Source of the DNA: Pseudooctadecabacter jejudonensis
GTDB taxonomy: Bacteria; Pseudomonadota; Alphaproteobacteria; Rhodobacterales; Rhodobacteraceae
DNA length: 64,000 bases
Direction: 5' to 3'
Assembly (NCBI RefSeq): GCF_900172275.1
Contig: NZ_FWFT01000005.1
Location: 62,001-126,000, forward strand
Shown: positions 52,586-60,946 of the stretch, piece by piece
Layout: each line of letters begins with the position of its first letter
Numbering within the stretch: the first letter of the stretch is position 1
Translations under genes and position numbers: made by a program
The notes under the pieces: generated by a model
What the model saw: only the letters and a program-made list of their open reading frames with translations
Database searches by the model: none
What the model was told of the DNA's origin: nothing

Positions 52586-53389
52586 ATGACATTTTCAATA
52601 GCCGGAAAGACCGCGATTGTTACGGGCGCCGCCAACGGGGTGGGCCTTGCGATTGGGCGACACTTTGTAGCTGAGGGGGCGAACGTCGTCTTCGCGGATA
52701 TGGATGAGGACCGGCTGGAGGCCGAATTGGGGTCGGCTGATGTTGAACCGGAACGCTACCGGACCTTCGCCTGCGATCTGCGGCAAAAGCTGTCGATCAA
52801 CAACCTGCTGTCGATGACCGTCGACAGTTTTGAACGGGTGGATATTTTGGTGAACGCTTCGCGGCAAATGGTGTCGTCTGATCCGTTGAACCCCAAGGAA
52901 GATCATGTTGAAACCCTTTTGAATCAAAATCTTATGACGGCGCTGCGTCTGACGCAGGCAACGGCAAAGCGGATGATAAAACAGGCCGAGGATCAAGAGG
53001 AGGGACCGGTCGGGTCCATCATCAACCTCAGTTCAATCGCGGCGCGACGGGCCCATGCAGATCTGCTGGGCTATTCGATCTCCACGGCGGCCTTGGACCA
53101 GATGACACGGTCCATGGCGGTGGCTTTGGCGCCGCATCGGATACGCGTGAACGCGGTGGCGTTCGGATCTGTCATGTCGTCGAGCTTGAAGCACCAGTTG
53201 AAGGAACACGACGATTACCGGTCTGAGATCATTGATCACACCCCGTTGGGCCGCATCGCCGGCCCTGGCGAGGTGTCTGATGCGGTGCAATATCTTGCCG
53301 CCGATGCGTCAAATTTTGTGACCGGCCAAATCATCACGGTGGACGGGGGGCGGACCCTGATCGATCCGGTCGAAGCCCCCGCCCACTGA
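52586..53389 (+). CDS. Divergent short-chain dehydrogenase/reductase
   Basis: A 267-residue SDR fold with TGAANGVG cofactor loop (13-20) and conserved strands, but the active-site signature is altered: where YxxxK is expected the sequence is YSIST, so the catalytic lysine is Thr, and the usual NNAG is VNAS. The C-terminal end GQIITVDGGRTLIDP is normal. GAGGAGG precedes the ATG. It may be a non-catalytic or altered-mechanism SDR. The preceding gene is 43 bases away. Confidence 0.88.
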   Translation: MTFSIAGKTAIVTGAANGVGLAIGRHFVAEGANVVFADMDEDRLEAELGSADVEPERYRTFACDLRQKLSINNLLSMTVDSFERVDILVNASRQMVSSDPLNPKEDHVETLLNQNLMTALRLTQATAKRMIKQAEDQEEGPVGSIINLSSIAARRAHADLLGYSISTAALDQMTRSMAVALAPHRIRVNAVAFGSVMSSSLKHQLKEHDDYRSEIIDHTPLGRIAGPGEVSDAVQYLAADASNFVTGQIITVDGGRTLIDPVEAPAH

Positions 53390-53399
53390 GACCTTCAGG

Positions 53400-53789
53400 C
53401 TATTCAGGATGAACCGCGATGCATTGCTGCACGCGGGCCTGAACGTCCCGCGCCACGGATGCGCGCCGGGATTGAAGTTGGTCGAGCTTGATGCGTTCTT
53501 CGGCAATGTTCAGGGACACAGGTTCCTGACGGGTGAATGTTTCGGTCTCTTCACATGGAAATCGGAATGTTGAGCCGTCCTCATTTGTGCCTTCGCATGT
53601 GGTGCGCAAAACGCGAACGTCTTGCACTTCGACCAAGGCAAATCCGCGATTGATGTTGCCTTGGGTCGTGGCAATCAGCCGATCCAGAGTGCTGAGTTCA
53701 CGATTGGCAGAGTTGATGCATTGTTCGCGCGGGGTGGCACAGGCCGCGAGGGCTGCAAGGCAAAGCAGGGACAGGGTGATACGGGTCAT
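53400..53789 (-). CDS. Small lipoprotein of unknown function
   Basis: A 129-residue protein with a lipoprotein signal: MTRITLSLLCLAALAAC, lipobox LAAC at 14-17. The mature part has four cysteines (QCINS, TTCEG, PCEET, QCIAV), possibly two disulfides, and a helical, charged C-terminus. Divergent from hemF; a PpsR-like palindrome lies 24 bases upstream of its start. Family unknown. Confidence 0.8.
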   Translation of the reverse strand: MTRITLSLLCLAALAACATPREQCINSANRELSTLDRLIATTQGNINRGFALVEVQDVRVLRTTCEGTNEDGSTFRFPCEETETFTRQEPVSLNIAEERIKLDQLQSRRASVARDVQARVQQCIAVHPE

Positions 53790-53813
53790 GTAGTATTCCT
53801 TGGACAGGCTGAG

Positions 53814-53831
53814 TGTCTCATGTGTGTGACA
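53814..53831. promoter_or_regulatory. PpsR/CrtJ-type palindrome upstream of hemF
   Basis: TGTC-tcatgtgtgt-GACA matches the TGTC-N10-GACA consensus of the photosynthesis repressor PpsR/CrtJ exactly. It lies 64 bases upstream of the hemF ATG and 24 bases upstream of the divergent lipoprotein start, inside the promoter region. Confidence 0.6.
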
Positions 53832-53895
53832 GGTCTTGGATTGCTGCCAAAACTAGTGATAGGTCTCATTGATAGGCAATAACAAAGGTGCACCG

Positions 53896-54792
53896 ATGGC
53901 CACGGACGAGATGATTTCCCAAAAAGCAGAGGCCTCTGCGTGGTTCCGAAGCCTGCGCGACGACATCGTTGCGGCATTCGAAAACCTTGAGGACACACAG
54001 GTGGGTGGCCCCTTTGCCGGGCAGCCTGCCGGACGGTTTGAAGTCACCGAGACCAAGCGGACAGGCGATGCAGGCGAAGACGCCGGTGGTGGTCTGATGT
54101 CGGTCATGCGCAGTGGCCGTGTATTTGAAAAGGTCGGCGTCAACATTTCAACGGTGTACGGCACCTTGGGGGAGCGGGCGCAGGCGGCCATGGCTGCACG
54201 CAAAGGCATTCCGGGCATGAAGGACGACCCGCGGTTCTGGGCCTCCGGCATCAGCCTTGTGGCGCATATGCAGAACCCGCATGCCCCCGCCGTGCACATG
54301 AACACGCGGATGTTCTGGACGCCACATGCGTGGTGGTTTGGCGGCGGATCGGATTTGAACCCCTGTCTGGAATACGACGAGGATACGGCGCATTTCCATG
54401 CCACCCAAAAGGCCTGGCTCGACCCCCATGGGGAAGACCATTATCCTAAGTTGAAGGAATGGGCTGACACCTATTTTTACGTCCCTCACCGCAACCGCGC
54501 ACGGGGTGTCGGTGGCATTTTCATGGATGATTATTGCACGGGCGATTGGGCGGCGGATTTCAAACTGACGCAGGATATTGGCCGCGCCTTTTTGCCAGCC
54601 TATGTGCCGCTGGTTGAGCGGCGGCGTGACACAGGCTGGGGCGAGCCAGAGAAAGATGCGCAGCTGGTGCATCGTGGGCTTTATGCTGAATACAACCTTG
54701 TTTATGATCGCGGGACCAAGTTTGGGCTTGAGACGGGACATGATGCCAATGCGGTATTGATGAGCCTGCCACCACTGGCGAAATGGCACTGA
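53896..54792 (+). CDS. hemF: Oxygen-dependent coproporphyrinogen III oxidase
   Basis: Decarboxylates coproporphyrinogen III to protoporphyrinogen IX using O2, step eight of heme and chlorophyll precursor synthesis. The 298-residue protein shows FEKVGVNISTVYG, SLVAHMQNPHAPAVHMNTRMF, WWFGGGSDLNPC, GVGGIFMDDY and the C-terminal YNLVYDRGTKFGL. ATG 53896 is taken; earlier frame codons lie past the palindrome. A PpsR-type site is upstream. Hairpin 54812-54831 separates it from the convergent transglycosylase. Confidence 0.97.
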   Translation: MATDEMISQKAEASAWFRSLRDDIVAAFENLEDTQVGGPFAGQPAGRFEVTETKRTGDAGEDAGGGLMSVMRSGRVFEKVGVNISTVYGTLGERAQAAMAARKGIPGMKDDPRFWASGISLVAHMQNPHAPAVHMNTRMFWTPHAWWFGGGSDLNPCLEYDEDTAHFHATQKAWLDPHGEDHYPKLKEWADTYFYVPHRNRARGVGGIFMDDYCTGDWAADFKLTQDIGRAFLPAYVPLVERRRDTGWGEPEKDAQLVHRGLYAEYNLVYDRGTKFGLETGHDANAVLMSLPPLAKWH

Positions 54793-54811
54793 GGCCCGTC
54801 GGGCGTCGCTG

Positions 54812-54831
54812 TTGAGGCCTGAAGGCCTCAA
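54812..54831. terminator. Hairpin between hemF and the transglycosylase gene
   Basis: TTGAGGCC-TGAA-GGCCTCAA: perfect 8-bp stem with a TGAA tetraloop, followed by A/G sequence. No T run, so termination strength is doubtful; position between convergent genes suggests a shared stop. Confidence 0.5.
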
Positions 54832-54893
54832 GGCGCCCCGCCCACCGTCCCAATCTTGAGTTGTACTGGCCAAGATGAAGGGTAGGCGTGCAT

Positions 54894-56126
54894 CTAGTTT
54901 GTGATGGCGCGGACCGTTTCACGGTTGGGAAAACAGGTGGGCGTCTGGCCCGCGGCGGTCTGCCATTGGCCGATGGCGCGGCGGGTTTTAAACCCCACAA
55001 GCCCGTCGGCCCCGCCCACATCATAGCCTATCGCGATGAGCCTGTTTTGCATCGCGGCGATGTCAGAGCGCAGAAGATCATCGACCGGTTGCCACGGTGT
55101 ACGGAACGGTCCGACGTTGAACGCGATTTTATCACCCACGTGGCCCACGAACAGCGCGTAGAGATCGGAGTTGTTGTAGGTTTTCAGCACGTAAAAATTT
55201 GGCGTGACCAAAAAGGCGGGGCCGTTTGTGCCGGCTGGCAGCAGAAGGGCCGCGTCGCCGTTGCGTTCATGCGCTGGGAAGGGGCGGCCTGAGACGCGGG
55301 TGACGCCCACGGCTTCCCATTCGGCGATAGTGCGCATTTGGTCGCGTCCAGCTGCGGTGCAGGGCAAAGAAGGGGGGAGGTTGACCTCAAAGCCCCAGTC
55401 GCGCCTGCCGTCCCAACCGTTTGTTGCAAGGTAGGATGCAATGGAGCGGATCGTGTCGGCCTCGGACCGCCAAATATCGGCGCGACCGTCTCCGTCCCCG
55501 TCGCGTGCGTGGGCCTCGAAGCTCGTCGGCATGAATTGCGGCTGGCCCATGGCACCTGCCCATGAGCTGCGCATTTGATCGGGTGCGATATGGCCCGCTT
55601 GCGTGATCCGCAGGGCGGCGAGGAGTTCATCGGTAAAGTAATCGGCGCGGGCGGACATGAAGCCTTTGGTGCCCAGAGTGCGGAACGTGTTGTAAGGGAT
55701 ATCGACGCGACCGAAGCCGCTTTCGCGGCCCCAGATGGCGAGGATGATGTGGGCGGGCACGCCGGTTGCGCGTTCGGTTTGTGCCAGAGTGGTTGCGAAA
55801 CGGTTGGCGTAGCTACGCCCCAGATTGGCGGTGCCGTCGACAGAATTGGGGCGGAAATAGAGCGCGGGGCTGCGAAATTCGGTTTGGCTTTGTGTGCGCT
55901 GTTGCGGTGGGGTGGTGCCGGGAGGGACCAGATCTGGAAGATCCCAGTTCAGAGTGACATCGCTGAAAGCGGCGTTGAAGGTGCGCTTCGAAACGCCGTC
56001 GGCATGGGCGCGAGGCCAGATTGTGGTTTGCAGCCAGGTTTGAAACAGGGCTTCGGTTTCGGCGCGGGTCTGCGCATGCGCGGCAGGGGCCAAAAGGGCG
56101 AGACACATGAGACAACGCACCAACAT
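54894..56126 (-). CDS. Lytic murein transglycosylase (MltB-type) with peptidoglycan-binding domain
   Basis: Cleaves peptidoglycan glycan strands to 1,6-anhydro ends. The 410-residue protein has a signal peptide (1-18, cleavage after AHA), an MltB/SLT_2 core (about 20-330) with catalytic Glu in WGRESGFG, SWAGAMGQPQFMP and DWGFEVNLP, and a C-terminal PG_binding_1 domain (LLRSDIAAMQNRLIAIGYDVGGADGLVGFKTRRAIGQWQ). Presumably periplasmic. Convergent with hemF, next to hemE. Confidence 0.94.
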   Translation of the reverse strand: MLVRCLMCLALLAPAAHAQTRAETEALFQTWLQTTIWPRAHADGVSKRTFNAAFSDVTLNWDLPDLVPPGTTPPQQRTQSQTEFRSPALYFRPNSVDGTANLGRSYANRFATTLAQTERATGVPAHIILAIWGRESGFGRVDIPYNTFRTLGTKGFMSARADYFTDELLAALRITQAGHIAPDQMRSSWAGAMGQPQFMPTSFEAHARDGDGDGRADIWRSEADTIRSIASYLATNGWDGRRDWGFEVNLPPSLPCTAAGRDQMRTIAEWEAVGVTRVSGRPFPAHERNGDAALLLPAGTNGPAFLVTPNFYVLKTYNNSDLYALFVGHVGDKIAFNVGPFRTPWQPVDDLLRSDIAAMQNRLIAIGYDVGGADGLVGFKTRRAIGQWQTAAGQTPTCFPNRETVRAITN

Positions 56127-56218
56127 GGCCAGAGGTTAGCCGTTGTTTGGAACTCCGCCAAGAATGGGGACGGACACGGGCGGATTGTTGCCCGTATCCG
56201 TTTGCAAGTGTCGTTGGG

Positions 56219-57247
56219 TCAGCTGCTGCGCACCGTATCAATCATCAGTTTTACATTTTCAGGATCTGCATCGGGGGTGATCCCGTGGCCCAGGTTGAAA
56301 ATATGCGGCCCGCTTTTGAAGGCGTCGACGATTTTGCGGGTCTCAGACACCAGTGCGTCGCCGCCCGTAACCATGTGGGAGGATTTCAGATTGCCCTGCA
56401 CGCAGCCACCGGTCTGGACGTTTGCAGCGGCCCATTCGGCGGTCACACCATCATCCAGTGCGATGCAATCTGCCCCGATGGCCTCGTGCAGGCCGACGTA
56501 TTTGTCTCCGGCCCCGCGCGGGAAAGCGATGACGGGGGTGTCGGGGTGACGCGCCTTGAGGGCGGCGGTGATTTTGGCGGCAGGTTTGACCGCATAGTTC
56601 AAAAAATCGTCGCCCTGCAGGGATCCCGCCCAGCTGTCGAAGATTTTGACGACTTCGGCGCCCGCGTCGATCTGCTTGCTCAAATAGTCGATGGTGCCTT
56701 CGGTGATCAGATCGAGAAGGGCCTCAAACGTGGGTTTATCTTCAGCCTTCAGCGTGTGGGCCGGACCTTGGTCGGGGGTGCCCTGGCCTGCGATCATGTA
56801 GGTTGCGACGGTCCAAGGAGCGCCGGCAAAGCCGATCAACGTGGTGTCGGACGGCAGTTCGCGGGACAGGATTTTGACCGTTTCGTAAATGGGGGCGAGG
56901 TGGTCGTGGATGTCCGTGGCGGGTTTGAGTTTCTTTAGGTCATCCGGGGTGGTCACCGTGCTGAGGCGTGGGCCTTCACCGGTGACAAACCACAAATCCG
57001 CGCCCAAGGCCTGCGGCAGCAGCAGGATGTCGGCGAACAGGATCGCCGCATCAAAGCCGTAGCGGCGGATGGGTTGCAAAGTGACCTCGGCCGCGAGGTC
57101 GGAATTGTAACACAGTGACAGAAAGTCGCCGGCTTCGGCGCGGGTGGCGCGGTATTCGGGCAGGTAGCGACCTGCCTGACGCATCATCCAGATGGGGGGG
57201 GTTGGCAGGGTTTCCCCGTTGAGGGCACGCAGGATGGTCTTGGTCAT
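56219..57247 (-). CDS. hemE: Uroporphyrinogen decarboxylase
   Basis: Removes four carboxyls from uroporphyrinogen III to make coproporphyrinogen III. The 342-residue protein has the family start [50 protein letters not shown] and [25 protein letters not shown]. Normal length. Divergent from hemC across a 94-base region containing an exact PpsR-type palindrome. Confidence 0.97.
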   Translation of the reverse strand: MTKTILRALNGETLPTPPIWMMRQAGRYLPEYRATRAEAGDFLSLCYNSDLAAEVTLQPIRRYGFDAAILFADILLLPQALGADLWFVTGEGPRLSTVTTPDDLKKLKPATDIHDHLAPIYETVKILSRELPSDTTLIGFAGAPWTVATYMIAGQGTPDQGPAHTLKAEDKPTFEALLDLITEGTIDYLSKQIDAGAEVVKIFDSWAGSLQGDDFLNYAVKPAAKITAALKARHPDTPVIAFPRGAGDKYVGLHEAIGADCIALDDGVTAEWAAANVQTGGCVQGNLKSSHMVTGGDALVSETRKIVDAFKSGPHIFNLGHGITPDADPENVKLMIDTVRSS

Positions 57248-57306
57248 TTAGGGTCCTTTCCAGTCCCCTTTGGTGTCTCTTTTGCGCGCGGCAGAGTCAA
57301 TAGAGT

Positions 57307-57324
57307 TGTCAGGTTAGGTTGACA
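57307..57324. promoter_or_regulatory. PpsR/CrtJ-type palindrome between hemE and hemC
   Basis: TGTC-aggttaggtt-GACA matches TGTC-N10-GACA exactly. It is 17 bases upstream of the hemC ATG and 60 bases upstream of the hemE ATG, so it can sit over both promoters of the divergent pair. Confidence 0.6.
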
Positions 57325-57341
57325 GGTCTAAGGATGAACCT

Positions 57342-58307
57342 ATGGAATACGAATTGCCCACCCCCGCCGCACCCCTCAAGATCGGAACCCGTGGATCGCC
57401 GTTGGCCCTTGCGCAAGCCCATGAAACGCGCGCGCGGCTGATGGCTGCGTTTTCGCTGGATGAAGCGGCGTTTGAGATATGTGTGATCAAGACGACGGGC
57501 GATGACCGGGTGTTGATTGACGCGGATATTGCGTTGAAGACGATCGGCAACAAGGGACTGTTCACCAAGGAGATCGAAGAGGCGATGTTAGAAGGGCGGA
57601 TTGATATTGCCGTTCATTCGACAAAAGACATGCCGGTGGAGCAACCCGAGGGTTTGGTGCTGGATGTGTTTTTGCCGCGTGAGGATGTTCGTGATGCATT
57701 TGTGTCTTTGACAAACGGCGGCTTGGCGGATTTACCGAAGGGGGCTGTTGTGGGCACATCGAGCCTGCGGCGGCGGGCGCAGTTGCGGGTGAAAAGGCCT
57801 GATCTGACGGTTGTGGAATTTCGCGGCAATGTGCAGACGCGGTTGAAAAAGCTCAAAGAGGGTGTGGCGGATGCGACGTTCTTGGCGATGGCTGGTTTGA
57901 ACCGGATGGATATGTCCGACGTGCCTGCGACGGCCATCGCGCCCGAGGATATGTTGCCTGCGATTGCACAAGGCACCATCGGGATTGAGTACCGCGCCGA
58001 TGACATCCGTGCGTCCCAGATGTTGGCGGCCATTCATCACGGTGAAACCGGTCAGCGGCTTGCGGCGGAACGGGCGTTTTTGGCAGCACTCGACGGATCG
58101 TGCGAGACACCGATTGGGGGTTTGGCCCTGATTGACGGGGACAGCCTTTGGTTGCGCGGAGAGATACTGTCGCCGGATGGAACGCAAGTGTTCAAAGGCG
58201 AACGGCGCGGTCAGGTGGACCAAGGTGCCGCTATGGGACAGGATTTGGCGGCAGAGCTGTTGGGGCAGGCCGGACCGGACTTTTTTGCCGCCGTTGCCGA
58301 CGGGTAA
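57342..58307 (+). CDS. hemC: Hydroxymethylbilane synthase (porphobilinogen deaminase)
   Basis: Joins four porphobilinogens into hydroxymethylbilane. The 321-residue protein shows IGTRGSPLALAQA, VIKTTGDDRV, GNKGLFTKEIEEAM, VHSTKDMPVE, FREDVRDAFVS-like PREDVRDAF, GTSSLRRRAQL, RGNVQTRLKKL and the dipyrromethane cofactor cysteine in LDGSCETPIGG. Divergent from hemE with a shared PpsR-type site. Confidence 0.97.
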   Translation: MEYELPTPAAPLKIGTRGSPLALAQAHETRARLMAAFSLDEAAFEICVIKTTGDDRVLIDADIALKTIGNKGLFTKEIEEAMLEGRIDIAVHSTKDMPVEQPEGLVLDVFLPREDVRDAFVSLTNGGLADLPKGAVVGTSSLRRRAQLRVKRPDLTVVEFRGNVQTRLKKLKEGVADATFLAMAGLNRMDMSDVPATAIAPEDMLPAIAQGTIGIEYRADDIRASQMLAAIHHGETGQRLAAERAFLAALDGSCETPIGGLALIDGDSLWLRGEILSPDGTQVFKGERRGQVDQGAAMGQDLAAELLGQAGPDFFAAVADG

Positions 58308-58358
58308 GCCAAAATTACATAATTTTGGCGGGGTCCTAAAATTATATAATTTTAGGAC
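58308..58358. repeat. Twin AT-rich palindromes between hemC and a convergent gene
   Basis: Two palindromes of the same family: 58308-58329 (gccaaaatta...taattttggc, near-perfect) and 58333-58358 (26 bases, perfect, core aaaattatataatttt). The second includes the stop codon of the minus-strand gene. Their symmetry and position suggest bidirectional termination or a protein-binding repeat. Confidence 0.8.
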
Positions 58359-59737
58359 TGGTCGGGAATCATTTTCCCTGGATTGAGGATCGCGTCAGGG
58401 TCCAGCACGCCTTTGATCTTGCGCATCATATCAAGGGCCACCGCATCTTTACGTCGCCGCATGGTATTCAGTTTGGACAGCCCGATTCCATGCTCCGCAG
58501 AAAAACTCCCGCCGAGGGTCGTCACGACATCCTCAACCGCTTCGACCAGTCTGTCTTTCAGGTCGGCGTCGTCCGAGGATGGATAAATCGCGTAGTGAAT
58601 GTTTCCGTCGCCCAGATGAGAGATATAGAATGGGTCGGCCTTGGGGTCGATCTGCGCCACGCGGGCGTTGATTTTGTCGAGGAACGGCTCGACTTGGTCC
58701 AGTGGCACGGCAATGTCGGTGTCCACAATGGGATGGCGCCAGAACGTCAGTTCGGCGGCGGCCTCTCGTCTCTCCCACATCTCGGTGCGCTGGGCGATAT
58801 TCTGCGCCACGGTGGCATCCAGGACCGCACCGGTTTCTATCAAAGCGGCGAGTTCGGTTTCCAAAACTTCCGTGACGTTCATGTCAGTGGTCGTTGCGAC
58901 CTCGATCAGTAGATTATGGGGATAAGACTTGGCAAAGGGCGGTTTGGATTTGGCGATGCGCCCCAAATGCACGTCGATGTAATGTTTGGGCATGTATTCA
59001 AAGGCCTCAACCGCGCCACCGGTTGCGTCTTGCAGGCGGTTTAGCAGCGCCAGTGCGTCCGCCAGACCCCGCGGGGCGGCCATGGCGGTGACCACATTAC
59101 GCGGTTTGGCGGACAGCTTGACAACTGCCTTGGTGATCACGGCCAAAGTGCCCTCGGATCCGATCAGCAGTTGCGCCAGGTTCAGGCCCGAGTTGTCTTT
59201 GTGGAGCGCCGTCATCAGATCAACGATGCGTCCATCGGCCAAGACGGCCTCAACCCCCAAGACCAGCCCGCGGGTATTGCCGTAGCGCAGCACATTCGAT
59301 CCGCCCGCATTTGTTGAGATGACACCGCCCAGCATCGCAGACCCTCGTGCGCCGAAGGTGAGCGGAAAAATCAGCCCCCGATCTTCGGCCGCATCGTGCA
59401 GGGACGACAGAATCACGCCTGCATCGACGGTGGCCGTTCGGGCCGCAGGGTTGATGGCGTGGATCGTGTTCATCCGGTCCAGCGACAGCAGCACGCCTCC
59501 GGGCGCATAGGTGCCACCGACAAGGCCGGTGTGGCCAGAGACGGGCGTGATGGATTGCTGGTTGGCGTGCGCCAGCGCCATGATTTGGCTGACCTCGCGG
59601 GTGGACGCGGGGCGCAAGACCACGCCAGGCTGGGCGCAATATTTGCCTGTCCAGTCTTTTGACCAACGAGCGGTGTCGTCCCCTGTGAGGGCGTTTGCCG
59701 CCCCGACGATGGCAGCGAAGTCCTGCACCAATGCCAT
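58352..59737 (-). CDS. FAD-linked D-2-hydroxyacid dehydrogenase (GlcD/D2HGDH family)
   Basis: A 461-residue VAO-type flavoenzyme. FAD domain: VLRPASTREVSQIMALAHANQQSITPVSGHTGLVGG, GARGSAMLGGVISTNAGGSNVLRYGNTRGLVLGVE and LLIGSEGTLAVIT. C-terminal domain: HLGDGNIHYAIYP and FSAEHGIGLSKL. Relatives oxidise D-lactate, glycolate or D-2-hydroxyglutarate; the HGIG/GDGNIH pattern fits the D2HGDH/D-lactate branch. Convergent with hemC; the upstream gene on its strand is a tRNA. Confidence 0.92.
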   Translation of the reverse strand: MALVQDFAAIVGAANALTGDDTARWSKDWTGKYCAQPGVVLRPASTREVSQIMALAHANQQSITPVSGHTGLVGGTYAPGGVLLSLDRMNTIHAINPAARTATVDAGVILSSLHDAAEDRGLIFPLTFGARGSAMLGGVISTNAGGSNVLRYGNTRGLVLGVEAVLADGRIVDLMTALHKDNSGLNLAQLLIGSEGTLAVITKAVVKLSAKPRNVVTAMAAPRGLADALALLNRLQDATGGAVEAFEYMPKHYIDVHLGRIAKSKPPFAKSYPHNLLIEVATTTDMNVTEVLETELAALIETGAVLDATVAQNIAQRTEMWERREAAAELTFWRHPIVDTDIAVPLDQVEPFLDKINARVAQIDPKADPFYISHLGDGNIHYAIYPSSDDADLKDRLVEAVEDVVTTLGGSFSAEHGIGLSKLNTMRRRKDAVALDMMRKIKGVLDPDAILNPGKMIPDQS

Positions 59738-59854
59738 TAAATATCCTCCCCCAGATCGCAGACAGTAGTGGATACCAGCACGGAGTCAAAAGGCCACGCC
59801 CGTACGGTCCACGATTGTCGCAAATTTGTCGATGAAGGCTGAGGAGTGGAGGTG

Positions 59855-59931
<77 letters not shown>

Positions 59932-60001
59932 ATGCACAGACGCCGAATTAGTCGCACCGGGCGGCGCTGTCAAACCGATTCTGCGAGAAACTTTGCCGAC
60001 G

Positions 60002-60946
60002 TTAGATTCGTGCGAACCGCCATTCGGTGGTTTGTGTCAAAGGGGTGTCCGGCATCACTGTGATCGACGGGAAATGGGCATGCGCAGGGGCATTGGGCCA
60101 GCCTTGGCATTCAATGGCCAGCGCCGCGAAGGCAGGTCCATCATCGTAGATGTGCGCGCCGGGTTCCGTGGTGGACACCGTCATTGCGACACTGTCCGTG
60201 GCCAGTTTCAGCACGGGCGTCAGCGCACGGCGGGTCTGCGCGACAGGATAGGTGTTGTCGTAGCGTGTTTCGCCCAAGATCAACGCGCGGGGCCTGCGGA
60301 AATCAAAGGCGGTGTCCTCTACGGGGAGGATGTCCCCGGTGGGCAGGCTGTCAGCGTCGATGGGCAGAACGGTATCTGCAGTGATCTGCAAGGTGTGATT
60401 GGCCATGTGGCCTGATCCATCCAGACACCAATAACTGTGATTGGTCAGGTTTGCCCATGTTTCCGTGTCGGTCTGGGTGGTGATCGACAATGACAGGGCG
60501 GGGCCTTCGGTTATGGCATAATGGGCCGTGATCACGCGGTTGCCCGGAAGGCCGCAATCGCCGTCCGGCAGCGAAAGGGCAAGGGTCGCGCTGTTGTCCG
60601 AGTGATCCTTGACCGTCCAGATGCGGGTGTGGGGGCCACGTGTGCCGCCATGCAGGGTGTGGCGGCCGTCTTGGTTGCGCTCCAATTGGTGTTCGATGCC
60701 ATCAATGACGGCCTTGCCGCCGCCGATGCGATTGGCCACGGGGCCCACGATCGCGCCGTGATAAAGCATGTCACCTTCGTAGTCTGTCAGATCGTCTGAC
60801 CCGACAGTGAGAGACTGTTCGATCCCGTCCAGCCAAACGCCTTGAACAATGGCACCCAGCGTCAGGAGAGAGACCGTCAGGCCATGCGCCGTCAGCGTCA
60901 GTTGATCGACGTCGCGGCCGCGCTGTGTTGTTCCAAAGTGTTTCAT
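60002..60946 (-). CDS. galM: Aldose 1-epimerase (galactose mutarotase)
   Basis: Interconverts alpha and beta anomers of galactose and other aldoses. The 314-residue protein has GPVANRIGGGKAVIDG, HTLHGG (catalytic His), the NLTNHSYWCLDG motif and GPAFAALAIECQGWPNAPAH with the catalytic Glu. Start ATG 60946 overlaps the stop of the upstream beta-galactosidase as ATGA, so the two are coupled: beta-galactose released by GH42 is fed forward to the mutarotase. Confidence 0.94.
   Translation of the reverse strand: MKHFGTTQRGRDVDQLTLTAHGLTVSLLTLGAIVQGVWLDGIEQSLTVGSDDLTDYEGDMLYHGAIVGPVANRIGGGKAVIDGIEHQLERNQDGRHTLHGGTRGPHTRIWTVKDHSDNSATLALSLPDGDCGLPGNRVITAHYAITEGPALSLSITTQTDTETWANLTNHSYWCLDGSGHMANHTLQITADTVLPIDADSLPTGDILPVEDTAFDFRRPRALILGETRYDNTYPVAQTRRALTPVLKLATDSVAMTVSTTEPGAHIYDDGPAFAALAIECQGWPNAPAHAHFPSITVMPDTPLTQTTEWRFARI

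Noticed and set aside
53846-53893. FNR/FnrL site upstream of hemF (TTGAT-N4-ATCAA)
   Set aside because: Only the left half TTGAT is present near 53869-53873; the right half matches three of five bases, too weak to report.
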